Positions 6,281-12,844 of a DNA stretch of 18,169 bases are shown piece by piece. Source of the stretch: JBKPFU01 sp046728975 (GTDB taxonomy: Bacteria > Actinomycetota > Thermoleophilia > Gaiellales > Gaiellaceae). The DNA lies in NCBI GenBank assembly GCA_046728975.1, contig JBKPFU010000070.1:1-18169 (forward strand), in the 5' to 3' direction. A program made the translations under genes and the position numbers. The stretch's first letter is position 1, and each line of letters opens with the position of its first letter. Below the pieces are notes generated by a model. That model saw only the letters and a program-made list of their open reading frames with translations. It was not told the origin of the DNA and searched no databases.

Positions 6281-8494
6281 TCAGCGTCCGGAGGGCCGAA
6301 GCGCGGGCGCCTCGGGCACCGGTTCCCGCTCGTGCTCGAGCCGCGGGAGCCACTCGAGCCACTTCGGCAGGTACCAGTTCCAGTCCCCGAGCAGCTTCAT
6401 CGCCGCCGGCAGCAGCACCGCGCGGACGATCGTCGCGTCGATCAGTACCGCGACCGCGAGGCCGACGCCGAACTGCTTGAAGAAGATCATCGACAGGATC
6501 GCGAAGATCCCGAACACGCCGACCATCACGATCGCCGCGCTCGTGACGACGCCCGCGGTCGTCTTGATCCCGTGCGCAATTGCATCCTCGGTGGACTCGC
6601 CGCGGTCGTAGCGCTCGCGAATCCGGCTGAGGATGAATACGTGGTAGTCCATCGAGAGCCCGAACAGGATCACGAACAGGAAGATCGGCAGCCACGAGAT
6701 GATCCCGCCCGTGTAGTCGAAGCCGAGCAGCCCCTTCCCGTAGCCGTTCTGGAAGACGAGCACGAGCACGCCGTAGGCGGCGGCGACCGAGAGCAGGTTG
6801 AGGACGATCGCCTTCGCCGCGATCACGATCGAGCGGAACGCGAGCAGCAGCAGGACGAAGGCGAGCGCGAGGACGAAGACGAACACGTACGGCGCGGCCG
6901 ACTTCATCTGATCGTTGAAGTCCTTTGAGAGTGCCGTCGTGCCCGTCACGCCTGCCTCGACGTCCGGAAGGCGCCCGACCGTTTGCGGAACGATCTCGTT
7001 GCGGAGCGCCGCCAGCGCGGCGTACGAGCGGTCGTCGGTGCCCTTCCCCGCGATCGGGATCGAGATCCGAGCGACGGTGCCGTCGCGGTTGACGAAGGTG
7101 GAGATGGGCTCGTACATCAGGTGCGTCTCGAGCGCCCGCCACTCGATCGTCCCCATCGCATCCGCCACGCGCGGGTCGCGCACGTTCGGCGCCTTGACCA
7201 CGACCTCCGCAGGAATCTGATCGCCGGGGAAGACCTTCTGCAGGCGGTTGTACGTCTTCATCACCGGGATCGACTGCGAGAATGTCTCCGGCCCCGGGAT
7301 CGCCGTGTGCATCTGGAGCGCCGGGACGGCGAGCGCCAGCAGGAACCCGCCGGCGAGGACGAGAGACACCACGGGGTAGCGCAGGACGCGGTCGACGATC
7401 GCCGACCACACTCGCCCGCCCTCCCGCCGGTTCGAGAGGCGGCCGATCAGCGGCACGCGCAGCCGGTCGACGTTGTCGCCGAGCTTCGACAGCAGCGCCG
7501 GGAGGACCGTCAACGATCCGAGCACCGCGACCGCAACCACCATCATCGTCGCGAGCGCGAACGAGGAGAACGTCTTGTCGCCGGTCAGGAACATCCCCGC
7601 CATCGCCGCCATCACGGTGAGCCCCGAGATCAGGACCGAGCGGCCCGAGGTGGCGGCGGCCGCTTCGAGCGCCGCTTCCTCGCTCCGGCCCGCGGCACGC
7701 TCCTCGCGCTCGCGCTTGAGGTAGAAGAGCGAGTAGTCGACGCCGACCGCGAGCCCGATCAGCAGGATGATCGCGAAGATCGACTGGTCGACCGGCAGCA
7801 GCTGGCTGGGCAGGGCGAGGAGGCCGAGGGTCGCCAGCACCGCCGTAAGTGCGAGCAGGAGTGGGATCCCGGCCGCGACGAGAGCGCCGAATGCCAGCAC
7901 GAGGATCGCGAGCGTCAGCGGCAGCGAGAGGTACCCCGCCTTGTCCAGATCCTTGACGAAGGCGTCGTCGATCTGCTTCTCGGAGCTGGCGTCGCCGAAC
8001 TCGCCGACGAAGAAGCCTGGATGAGCCTGCTGGAGCTGCTCGACTCGGTCGAGCACGGGGCTGATCTTGTCCTTCGCCTTCTTCGAGTCCCCGCGGATGT
8101 CGAACTTGACGATCGCGGCGTGCCGATCCGGCGCGATCTGGCCGAGATAGCGTGGATCGAGCGGCGAGCGGACGTTGGTGACGACCGGCTCGGACTTGAT
8201 CCGGCGGACGGCGTCCGCCACGGTCGTCCTGAAGGCGTCGTCGTCGGTGGTCAGCTTCTCGTGCTCGACCAGGACCGTCTCCTCGGCCGGTGTCTTGAAG
8301 TCGTCGTCGAGGATCCGCATCATCCGGCCCGACTCGCCCGGCCCGGAGCGGTCCTGGTCGATGTTCTTCGTGCCGACGAGGTTGCCGATCGCGAAGGCGG
8401 CGACAACGAAGCCAAGCCAGCCGAAGATCGCGATCTTGCGGTGATGCGCGCTCCAACGGCCCATGCGGGCCGCAAGGTTGTTCGGTCGTGTCAA
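6281..8494 (-). CDS. MMPL/RND-family membrane transporter
   Basis: A 737-residue integral membrane protein of the MMPL branch of the RND superfamily, which moves lipids or other hydrophobic molecules using the proton gradient. Layout: TM1 at about 20-41, a periplasmic domain at about 42-185, a helix bundle at about 190-335, a second half starting with a helix at about 373-392, another periplasmic domain to about 532, and a helix bundle at about 534-700. Both halves carry the proton-relay motif, GVDYSLF with Asp253 and SMDYHVF with Asp616, the second followed by LSRIRERYD. The start is a TTG at 8492-8494 with a strong GGGAGGAGG ribosome site about 7 nt upstream; Met11 is a weaker alternative. 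It stands as its own unit between era and a terminator hairpin. The cargo cannot be told from sequence. Confidence 0.93.
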   Translation of the reverse strand: MTRPNNLAARMGRWSAHHRKIAIFGWLGFVVAAFAIGNLVGTKNIDQDRSGPGESGRMMRILDDDFKTPAEETVLVEHEKLTTDDDAFRTTVADAVRRIKSEPVVTNVRSPLDPRYLGQIAPDRHAAIVKFDIRGDSKKAKDKISPVLDRVEQLQQAHPGFFVGEFGDASSEKQIDDAFVKDLDKAGYLSLPLTLAILVLAFGALVAAGIPLLLALTAVLATLGLLALPSQLLPVDQSIFAIILLIGLAVGVDYSLFYLKREREERAAGRSEEAALEAAAATSGRSVLISGLTVMAAMAGMFLTGDKTFSSFALATMMVVAVAVLGSLTVLPALLSKLGDNVDRLRVPLIGRLSNRREGGRVWSAIVDRVLRYPVVSLVLAGGFLLALAVPALQMHTAIPGPETFSQSIPVMKTYNRLQKVFPGDQIPAEVVVKAPNVRDPRVADAMGTIEWRALETHLMYEPISTFVNRDGTVARISIPIAGKGTDDRSYAALAALRNEIVPQTVGRLPDVEAGVTGTTALSKDFNDQMKSAAPYVFVFVLALAFVLLLLAFRSIVIAAKAIVLNLLSVAAAYGVLVLVFQNGYGKGLLGFDYTGGIISWLPIFLFVILFGLSMDYHVFILSRIRERYDRGESTEDAIAHGIKTTAGVVTSAAIVMVGVFGIFAILSMIFFKQFGVGLAVAVLIDATIVRAVLLPAAMKLLGDWNWYLPKWLEWLPRLEHEREPVPEAPALRPSGR

Positions 8495-8502
8495 AGCGGG
8501 CC

Positions 8503-8512
8503 CTCCTCCCTG
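8503..8512 (-). promoter_or_regulatory. strong Shine-Dalgarno site that fixes a TTG start for the MMPL gene
   Basis: On the minus strand GGGAGGAGGG stands about 7 nt before TTG 8494-8492. It is the strongest ribosome site among the canonical genes here and supports TTG over the in-frame ATG ten codons later. Confidence 0.7.
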
Positions 8513-8533
8513 ATGCCGGTCCCTAAGCCGCGC

Positions 8534-8539
8534 AGGGTA
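8534..8539 (-). promoter_or_regulatory. possible -10 box (TACCCT) for the MMPL gene
   Basis: In the 75-nt gap between era and the MMPL gene the minus strand has TACCCT, which fits TANNNT. A start about 7 nt downstream would leave a leader of roughly 30 nt containing the Shine-Dalgarno site. No -35 box is recognisable, and read-through from era is also possible. Confidence 0.35.
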
Positions 8540-8569
8540 GCGAGCGAAAGGGCGTCGTGGGGTAGGTCG

Positions 8570-9430
8570 TTAAATCCCGAGGCGCTCCAGCATCGCCTCG
8601 TCGCGTCGCCAGCGCGGCCGCGCCTTCACGTGCAGGTCGAGGAAGACCGGGTGGCCGAGCAGAAGCTCGATCTCGGGCCTCGCGCGCGTGCCGATCTGTT
8701 TGACCACGGCGCCGCCCTTGCCGACGACGATCTGCTTCTGCGAGTCGGTCTCGACGTAGATCGTCGCGCGAACGACCTTGTCGGTCAGCTCCTCGAGCTC
8801 GACCGAGATCGCGTGCGGGACCTCCTCGCGGGTCAGATCGAGCGCCTTCTCGCGAACGAGCTCGGCGAGCTGGAGCTCGAGCGGCAGGTCGGTGCGCTGC
8901 TCGCGCGGAAAGTACGCCGGCCCCTCGGGCAGGACCCCGACGAGCTCCGCCCGGAGCTCCGCGACGCCGTCCCCGGTAAGCGCGCTGACGGGGTGAAGGG
9001 CGTGGAAGTCGCCCAGCCGCGCCGCCGCCTCCATCTGCTGCGCGATGTGGCCGGGCTTCAGGCGGTCGACCTTGTTGAGCGCGATCACGACCGGCACGCC
9101 GAGACCGAAGACCCGCTCGGCGATGAAGCGGTCGCCGGCGCCGATTCGCTCGCGCGCAGAGAGGGCGAACAGGACCGCATCGATGTCCTCGAAGGCTGCG
9201 TCGACCGTGCGCTGCATCCGCTCGGTCAGCGTGTCGCGCGGACGCTGGAACCCCGGCAGGTCGACCAACACCAGCTGGTAGTCGTCGCCGTTCGCGATCC
9301 CGGAGATGCGCCGGCGCGTCGTCTGGGGTTTGTCCGAGACGATCGCAACCTTGCCGCCGCAGAGGGCGTTTACGAGCGTCGACTTGCCCACGTTCGGGCG
9401 GCCGGCGACCGCCACGATTCCCGACCTCAC
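8570..9430 (-). CDS. era: GTPase Era
   Basis: The 286-residue Era GTPase binds the 3' end of 16S rRNA and helps small-subunit assembly. The GTPase boxes are G1 GRPNVGKS at 10-17, the switch I region with TTRRR at 37-41, G3 DLPG at 57-60 (DTPG in most Era proteins), G4 NKVD at 119-122 and G5 SAL at 149-151. The C-terminal KH domain has VVGKGGAVVKQIG at 235-247 followed by the typical VFLDLHVK strand. The GTG start at 9430 overlaps the cdd stop by GTGA. A longer in-frame reading to 9880 would run through cdd in another frame and is not needed. It is the last gene of the phoH-to-era unit. Confidence 0.97.
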   Translation of the reverse strand: MRSGIVAVAGRPNVGKSTLVNALCGGKVAIVSDKPQTTRRRISGIANGDDYQLVLVDLPGFQRPRDTLTERMQRTVDAAFEDIDAVLFALSARERIGAGDRFIAERVFGLGVPVVIALNKVDRLKPGHIAQQMEAAARLGDFHALHPVSALTGDGVAELRAELVGVLPEGPAYFPREQRTDLPLELQLAELVREKALDLTREEVPHAISVELEELTDKVVRATIYVETDSQKQIVVGKGGAVVKQIGTRARPEIELLLGHPVFLDLHVKARPRWRRDEAMLERLGI

Positions 9431-9789
9431 AGCTCGAACGTGTCGGGGAGCAGCTCGGCCGGCGTCCGCGTGACGATCTGGCCCCCGGCGTTCTTGTACG
9501 TCACGCGATCGACGCCGAACTCGTGCAGCCATTGCCTGCAGCCGCCGCACGGCGAGGCCGTTACTGCGAGCGCCTCGATCTCGCCCGGGCGGTATCCCTC
9601 GGAGACGGCGCGCGCAAGCGCGGCCTTCTCCGCGCAGATGCCGAGGGGGTAGGCAGCGTTCTCGACGTTGACTCCCTCGAAGACGCGGCCGTCGCGCGTG
9701 CGCACCGCCGCTCCGACAAGAAAGTCGGAGTACGGTGCGTACGCGCGTTCGGCGGCCGCGACCGCGCGCTCGTACAGCTCGTCTGTCAC
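9427..9789 (-). CDS. cdd: cytidine deaminase
   Basis: A 120-residue tetrameric-type cytidine deaminase converting cytidine and deoxycytidine to the uridine forms in pyrimidine salvage. The zinc site is clear: CAEKAA with Cys52 and catalytic Glu54, and PCGGCRQ with Cys81 and Cys84. The substrate-binding segments YSDFLVGAAV (20-29) and EGVNVENAAYPLGICAE (38-54) are standard. It starts at a GTG overlapping the stop of the kinase-phosphatase gene and ends overlapping the era start, both as GTGA. The dgkA-cdd-era order is that of Bacillus. Confidence 0.96.
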   Translation of the reverse strand: MTDELYERAVAAAERAYAPYSDFLVGAAVRTRDGRVFEGVNVENAAYPLGICAEKAALARAVSEGYRPGEIEALAVTASPCGGCRQWLHEFGVDRVTYKNAGGQIVTRTPAELLPDTFEL

Positions 9790-10514
9790 GAGAAAACCTG
9801 GAAGACGACGAGCGCGACGAGCGCGCCGAGCACGCCCCCGTACGTGACCTCGAGGGCCGAGTGGATCCCAGACTCGACACGCGTCTGCGCGACGAGGAGC
9901 GCCATGACGAACGCGAGCGACGAGATCAGGAAGCGGTGGGAGTCGCTCACGACGTAGGTCGCCGCCATCCAGATCGCGAACGCGAGCGCGGCGTGTCCGG
10001 AGGGAAGGCCGCCCCGCAGCGGCGTCCCGCGCCCGGTGTATGCCTTCGTCGCGATCACGATGATCACCGTCAGCACGAGCGCGATCAGCGTCAGCTGGGC
10101 CGGGGCGTCGCGAATCCGGTCGAGCAGCCGAGAGCTAGGGTCGGCGATCTCGCCCGAGAAGACGAGGTAGCCGATCGCGACCGCGTTGATGCTGGCAATC
10201 AGGACCGCGCCCGCGGCGATGTCTTTGGCCAGCTTTGCCAGAGGGTCGAACGACGTCGTGGAGACGTCGATCGCATGCTCGAGCGCCGAGTTGATCATCT
10301 CGGCGATGAAGACGAACGTGATCGCGAGCAGGAGCGCGATCAACTCGAGCCTCGAGATTCCGATCGCCAGTCCGGCGACGAGCACTGCGACGGCGATCGC
10401 GAAGTGGATCCGCATGTTCCGCTGCGTGCGGAGCACGTGGATGATCCCCTCGAAGGCGAAGTTGAAGCTGGCAAGCAGCGACGGGGTGCGGCGGGGCGCG
10501 TTCAGCGGCTCCAC
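9786..10514 (-). CDS. fused undecaprenol kinase (DgkA family) and PAP2 phosphatase
   Basis: From the GTG at 10512-10514 this is 242 residues in two halves. Residues 15-120 are a DgkA-type lipid kinase with helices at about 38-52, 56-73 and 101-119, the EMINSALEHAID motif at 72-83 and AKLAKDIAAGAVL at 93-105. Residues 140-242 are a PAP2-type phosphatase with KAYTGRGTP at 157-165, PSGH at 171-174 and RVESGIHS with Arg212 and His218; the usual Asp after the last motif is Glu (ALEVTYG). By family knowledge the kinase half makes undecaprenyl phosphate from undecaprenol and the phosphatase half could make it from undecaprenyl pyrophosphate, so both feed the cell-wall lipid carrier pool. The start overlaps ybeY by 13 nt. 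An upstream start cannot be excluded. Confidence 0.88.
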   Translation of the reverse strand: MEPLNAPRRTPSLLASFNFAFEGIIHVLRTQRNMRIHFAIAVAVLVAGLAIGISRLELIALLLAITFVFIAEMINSALEHAIDVSTTSFDPLAKLAKDIAAGAVLIASINAVAIGYLVFSGEIADPSSRLLDRIRDAPAQLTLIALVLTVIIVIATKAYTGRGTPLRGGLPSGHAALAFAIWMAATYVVSDSHRFLISSLAFVMALLVAQTRVESGIHSALEVTYGGVLGALVALVVFQVFS

Positions 10515-10879
10515 CTCGCCTCGCGCGCTTCCATCTCGCCGCCGTGCTCGTAGCCGAGAAGGTGGAGGAGGCCGTGCACGAGTGGACCCCTCCAGTTCTC
10601 TCCGACCACCTGCGGGCAGATAACCGCGTCGCCGAGCTGGCGCGGCACGCCCTCGGGCAGGTCCCCACGCCCGTCGATCGGGAACGAGAGCACATCGGTG
10701 GGCTCGTCGACGCCGAGGTACTCGCGCTTCAATCGGCGCATCTCGTCGGGGTCGGCGAACACGAGCCCGAGCTCCCCCTCCTCCACGCCTTCGTCGGCGA
10801 GGAGCCGCTGGGCGAGATCGATGGCCGCCGCCTGCTCGACCTCGAGTCCGCTTCGGTTGTCGACCTCCACCGAGACCAT
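10502..10879 (-). CDS. ybeY: endoribonuclease YbeY (rRNA maturation factor)
   Basis: A 125-residue member of the YbeY metal-dependent endoribonuclease family, active in 16S rRNA maturation and ribosome quality control. The metal site is HGLLHLLGYEH with His102, His106 and His112; the usual Asp before the last His is Glu. The upstream YLGVDEPTDVLSFP block at 54-67 is diagnostic. The C-terminus stops soon after the metal site, shorter than in many homologues. It starts with ATG 5 nt after the phoH stop and overlaps the kinase-phosphatase gene by 13 nt. The pairing with phoH is widespread in bacteria. Confidence 0.95.
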   Translation of the reverse strand: MVSVEVDNRSGLEVEQAAAIDLAQRLLADEGVEEGELGLVFADPDEMRRLKREYLGVDEPTDVLSFPIDGRGDLPEGVPRQLGDAVICPQVVGENWRGPLVHGLLHLLGYEHGGEMEAREARWSR

Positions 10880-10884
10880 GGGCC

Positions 10885-11844
10885 CTACTTGCGGCGCTGC
10901 GTTCCCGTCTCCTCCGCGTGCTGCTTGTAGGCCTCGACAATTCGCTGCACGAGCTTGTGCCGCACGACGTCCTCGTGGCCGAAGCGGATGAAGGCAATGC
11001 CTTCGAGCGTTCCGAGGATCTCCTGCACCTGGATCAGACCCGATGCCTGGTCGCGAGGAAGGTCGACCTGCGTCACGTCGCCCGTGACCACCACCCTGGA
11101 GCCGAAGCCGAGCCTCGTCAGAAACATCTGCATCTGCTCGGGGCTCGTGTTCTGTGCCTCGTCGAGGATGATGAAGGAGTCGTTCAGCGTGCGGCCGCGC
11201 ATGAACGCGAGCGGCGCGACCTCGATCGTCCCCTTCTCCATGTAGGCGGCCAGGCGGTCGGGCTCGAGCATGTCGTAGAGCGCGTCGAAGAGAGGCCGTA
11301 AGTAAGGATCGACCTTCTCCAGCATCGTTCCAGGGAGGTAGCCCAGCCGCTCGCCGGCCTCGACCGCGGGGCGCGTGAGGATGATGCGGCCGACCTCGCG
11401 ACTCGAGAGCGACGCGACCGCCAGCGCCATTGCCAGGTACGTCTTGCCGGTTCCCGCGGGCCCGATCGCGAACGTGACCGTGTGCCCGCGTATGGCGTCC
11501 ACGTAGCGCTTTTGCATCACCGTCTTCGGCGCGATCTTCTTGCCGCGGTGGCGCCAGACAACGTCGTCGAAGACCTCGCGGATGTCCGCGGTCTGATCGA
11601 GTGCGGCGAGCACGGCGTCCACGGTGGCGGGGCCGATGTCGTGCCCGCCCTCGACGAGCTCGGAGAGCTCGTCGACCACGGCGCGCGCCTGGGTCACCGC
11701 CGGGTCCTCGCCCTCGATCGTCAGCTGGTTGCCGCGGAGGCGGATCGTGCAGCGCAGGCGCTCGCGAAGGGCTTCGAGGACGCCGTCACCGATCGTTCCG
11801 AGCTCGGCGGCAACCTCGTTCGACACGGACAGGACTTCCTGCAC
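10885..11844 (-). CDS. phoH: PhoH-like ATPase (PhoL type)
   Basis: A 319-residue PhoH-family P-loop ATPase with an N-terminal KH-like RNA-binding region (about 30-70, with IRLRGNQLTIEG) and a RecA-like ATPase core. Walker A is GPAGTGKT at 128-135, Walker B is FIILDEAQN at 224-232, and VVVTGDVTQVDLP at 251-263 is the typical sensor region. It is thought to act with YbeY in RNA processing. The GTG at 11842-11844 follows a TACACT box by 8 nt and no ribosome site is seen, so the message may be leaderless. It heads the phoH-ybeY-kinase-cdd-era unit. Confidence 0.95.
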   Translation of the reverse strand: MQEVLSVSNEVAAELGTIGDGVLEALRERLRCTIRLRGNQLTIEGEDPAVTQARAVVDELSELVEGGHDIGPATVDAVLAALDQTADIREVFDDVVWRHRGKKIAPKTVMQKRYVDAIRGHTVTFAIGPAGTGKTYLAMALAVASLSSREVGRIILTRPAVEAGERLGYLPGTMLEKVDPYLRPLFDALYDMLEPDRLAAYMEKGTIEVAPLAFMRGRTLNDSFIILDEAQNTSPEQMQMFLTRLGFGSRVVVTGDVTQVDLPRDQASGLIQVQEILGTLEGIAFIRFGHEDVVRHKLVQRIVEAYKQHAEETGTQRRK

Positions 11845-11852
11845 GAAGTCTC

Positions 11853-11858
11853 AGTGTA
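11853..11858 (-). promoter_or_regulatory. -10 box (TACACT) of the phoH operon, probably leaderless
   Basis: TACACT on the minus strand is followed by GAGACTTC and the GTG of phoH. It is the same hexamer as before deoC. Transcription would start within about two bases of the GTG. No convincing -35 hexamer is present. Confidence 0.55.
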
Positions 11859-11874
11859 GGTCACGGTTTTCGCC

Positions 11875-11895
11875 CACACGCGTGACGCACACGCG
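11875..11895. repeat. direct repeat of CACACGCG upstream of phoH
   Basis: CACACGCG occurs at 11875-11882 and 11888-11895, a period of 13 nt, and ends about 20 nt upstream of the phoH -10 box as transcribed. The second copy begins intergenic element copy 2. The same octamer opens element copy 1 at 2739. It could be an operator-like site. Confidence 0.4.
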
Positions 11896-11945
11896 CAAAT
11901 TTCGCCGGTAGGCTCGACGCGGGGAGGAGGTTGGGCGTGCCTTAA
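11888..11945 (+). repeat. intergenic element copy 2: promoter/SD/GTG-like cassette
   Basis: Contains CACACGCGC (11888), TTTCGC (11900), TAGGCTCGAC (11909), GGGGAGGAGGT (11921) and GTGCC (11937), matching copy 1 block for block with the same spacing from TTTCGC to GTG. The frame opened by the GTG ends at once: GTG CCT TAA. It lies in the 141-nt gap between the yqeY stop and the phoH start, and a plus-strand transcript would run antisense into yqeY. Conservation of non-coding blocks and spacing over 58 nt argues against chance. Function unknown. Confidence 0.6.
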
Positions 11946-11972
11946 CTAGGCCGCGACTTAACCAGGCCGCGA
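11941..11972. repeat. tandem 16-bp direct repeat
   Basis: CTTAACTAGGCCGCGA at 11941-11956 is followed directly by CTTAACCAGGCCGCGA at 11957-11972, with one mismatch. It begins within the GTG-CCT-TAA mini-frame of element copy 2 and ends 13 nt before the yqeY stop. It is probably a local duplication, and each unit supplies a TAA in the same frame. Confidence 0.7.
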
Positions 11973-11985
11973 CCGCGGGGCTGCG

Positions 11986-12429
11986 TCACGCAAGCTTCTC
12001 GCGAACCAGCTGGCCGACGACCGACCCGTCGGTCCGCCCCGACACCTGCGGCATCACGTCGGCCATCACGCGGCCGAAGTCACGCATGCTCGTTGCACCC
12101 ACCTCGGCGATCGCATCGTCGACGATCTCCTCGAGCTCGTCCTCCGAGAGCGGCTCCGGCATGAACTCCTCCAGCACCGCGAGCTCCTGCTCCTCGCCCC
12201 GGGCCTGCTCCTCACGATCTGCCGCGCGGTACGCGTCGATCGCCTCGGTCCGGCGCTTCCGCTCCCGCTGCAGCACCTGCAGTTCCTCGTCGTCGTGCAG
12301 CGGGCGCTGCAGCTCCTTCTCGGCCGAGCGCAGGCTGGAAAGGATCAGCCGTAGGGCATCGCGGCGCGTGGTGTCGCCGCCGCGCATCGCCTCTTTGAGC
12401 TCGCCCTCGAGTCGCGCGATCAGACTCAT
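11986..12429 (-). CDS. GatB/YqeY domain-containing protein
   Basis: A 147-residue YqeY-type protein that resembles the tail domain of the GatB subunit of tRNA-dependent amidotransferase and may bind tRNA; its precise role is not known. Typical blocks are the N-terminal LKEAMRGGDTTRRDALRLI, a charged coiled middle with RERKRRTEAIDAY, the EFMPEPLSEDELEEIV segment, and the C-terminal VSGRTDGSVVGQLVREKL. The ATG at 12427-12429 overlaps the stop of a possible 30-codon ORF. In Bacillus yqeY follows rpsU after mtaB, which is the arrangement mirrored here. Confidence 0.92.
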   Translation of the reverse strand: MSLIARLEGELKEAMRGGDTTRRDALRLILSSLRSAEKELQRPLHDDEELQVLQRERKRRTEAIDAYRAADREEQARGEEQELAVLEEFMPEPLSEDELEEIVDDAIAEVGATSMRDFGRVMADVMPQVSGRTDGSVVGQLVREKLA

Positions 12430-12518
12430 GGCGAGACCTGCACAGGCGGTGCGTATCGCGCCATGCGCTTGGGTGGCCGCGCGGCCGCGGGTCCGAATCG
12501 CCGTCGGTGTCGCCTCAT
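12426..12518 (-). CDS. possible 30-residue highly basic protein at the rpsU position
   Basis: An ATG at 12516-12518 overlaps the HIT gene stop (ATGA) and opens 30 codons ending in a TGA that overlaps the yqeY ATG (again ATGA). The peptide begins MRRHRRRFGP, has nine Arg, one Lys and one His, and no acidic residue, so it would bind RNA readily, like very short ribosomal proteins. The place between mtaB/HIT and yqeY is where many genomes have rpsU for ribosomal protein S21, but I see no convincing S21 similarity. Against it: third-position GC is about 69%, which looks lower than in the neighbouring genes, and a chance open frame of this size is easy in such DNA. A palindrome GGCCGCGCGGCC (12475-12486) lies inside it. 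Confidence 0.35.
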   Translation of the reverse strand: MRRHRRRFGPAAARPPKRMARYAPPVQVSP

Positions 12519-12844
12519 ACAGGCAAGCCTCGCATCCGTCCGCCGAGCAGGTGCCAGTGGAGGTGAAAAATCGTCTGGCCGGCGCCCTCGCCCACGTTCA
12601 CAATCACCCTGTAGTCCTCGAGCCCAGCCTCGCGGGCCGTGTCGGCAATGAAGTCGAGCATGCGCTTTGCCTCCTCGGGCGGGAACTCGCAGATCTCACG
12701 GAAGCTCGCCACGTGGCGCTCGGGCAGGATCAGGAGGTGCGTGTCCGCCTTCGGGTTGATGTCGCGAATTGCGACGAACCCGTCCCCTTTGCGCACATGC
12801 TCGCCCTCGCGCACGAGCTTGCAGAAGAGGCAATCCTCAGCCAC
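12515..12844 (-). CDS. HIT-family nucleotide-binding hydrolase (histidine triad)
   Basis: A 109-residue histidine-triad protein, probably hydrolysing purine nucleoside phosphoramidates or related AMP conjugates. The catalytic triad motif is FHLHWHLLGG with His94, His96 and His98, and an N-terminal CLFCKLV (Cys5, Cys8) resembles the zinc pair of HinT-like members. DINPKADTHLLILPERH at 28-44 is the standard core. It starts at a GTG, overlapping mtaB by 8 nt, and its stop overlaps the possible 30-codon ORF. It is not part of the Bacillus version of this cluster. Confidence 0.94.
   Translation of the reverse strand: MAEDCLFCKLVREGEHVRKGDGFVAIRDINPKADTHLLILPERHVASFREICEFPPEEAKRMLDFIADTAREAGLEDYRVIVNVGEGAGQTIFHLHWHLLGGRMRGLPV

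Noticed and set aside
8503..8512. GGGAGGAGG as a third cassette copy
   Set aside because: It is on the minus strand as the ribosome site of the MMPL gene and has no TAGGCTCGAC block at the fixed distance.
6983..9652. Very long plus-strand open frame (889 codons) opposite era and the MMPL gene
   Set aside because: It runs antisense to two clear genes in two different units and its translation is Arg/Asp/Glu-rich low-complexity text typical of shadow frames in high-GC DNA.
12475..12486. Palindrome GGCCGCGCGGCC as a terminator or operator
   Set aside because: Short, no loop and no U-run; GC-only palindromes are expected at this base composition.
12430..12514. tRNA or small RNA between HIT and yqeY
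   Set aside because: No cloverleaf could be drawn and no T-loop GGTTCGAATCC-like block is present; the GTCCGAATC stretch lacks a matching stem.
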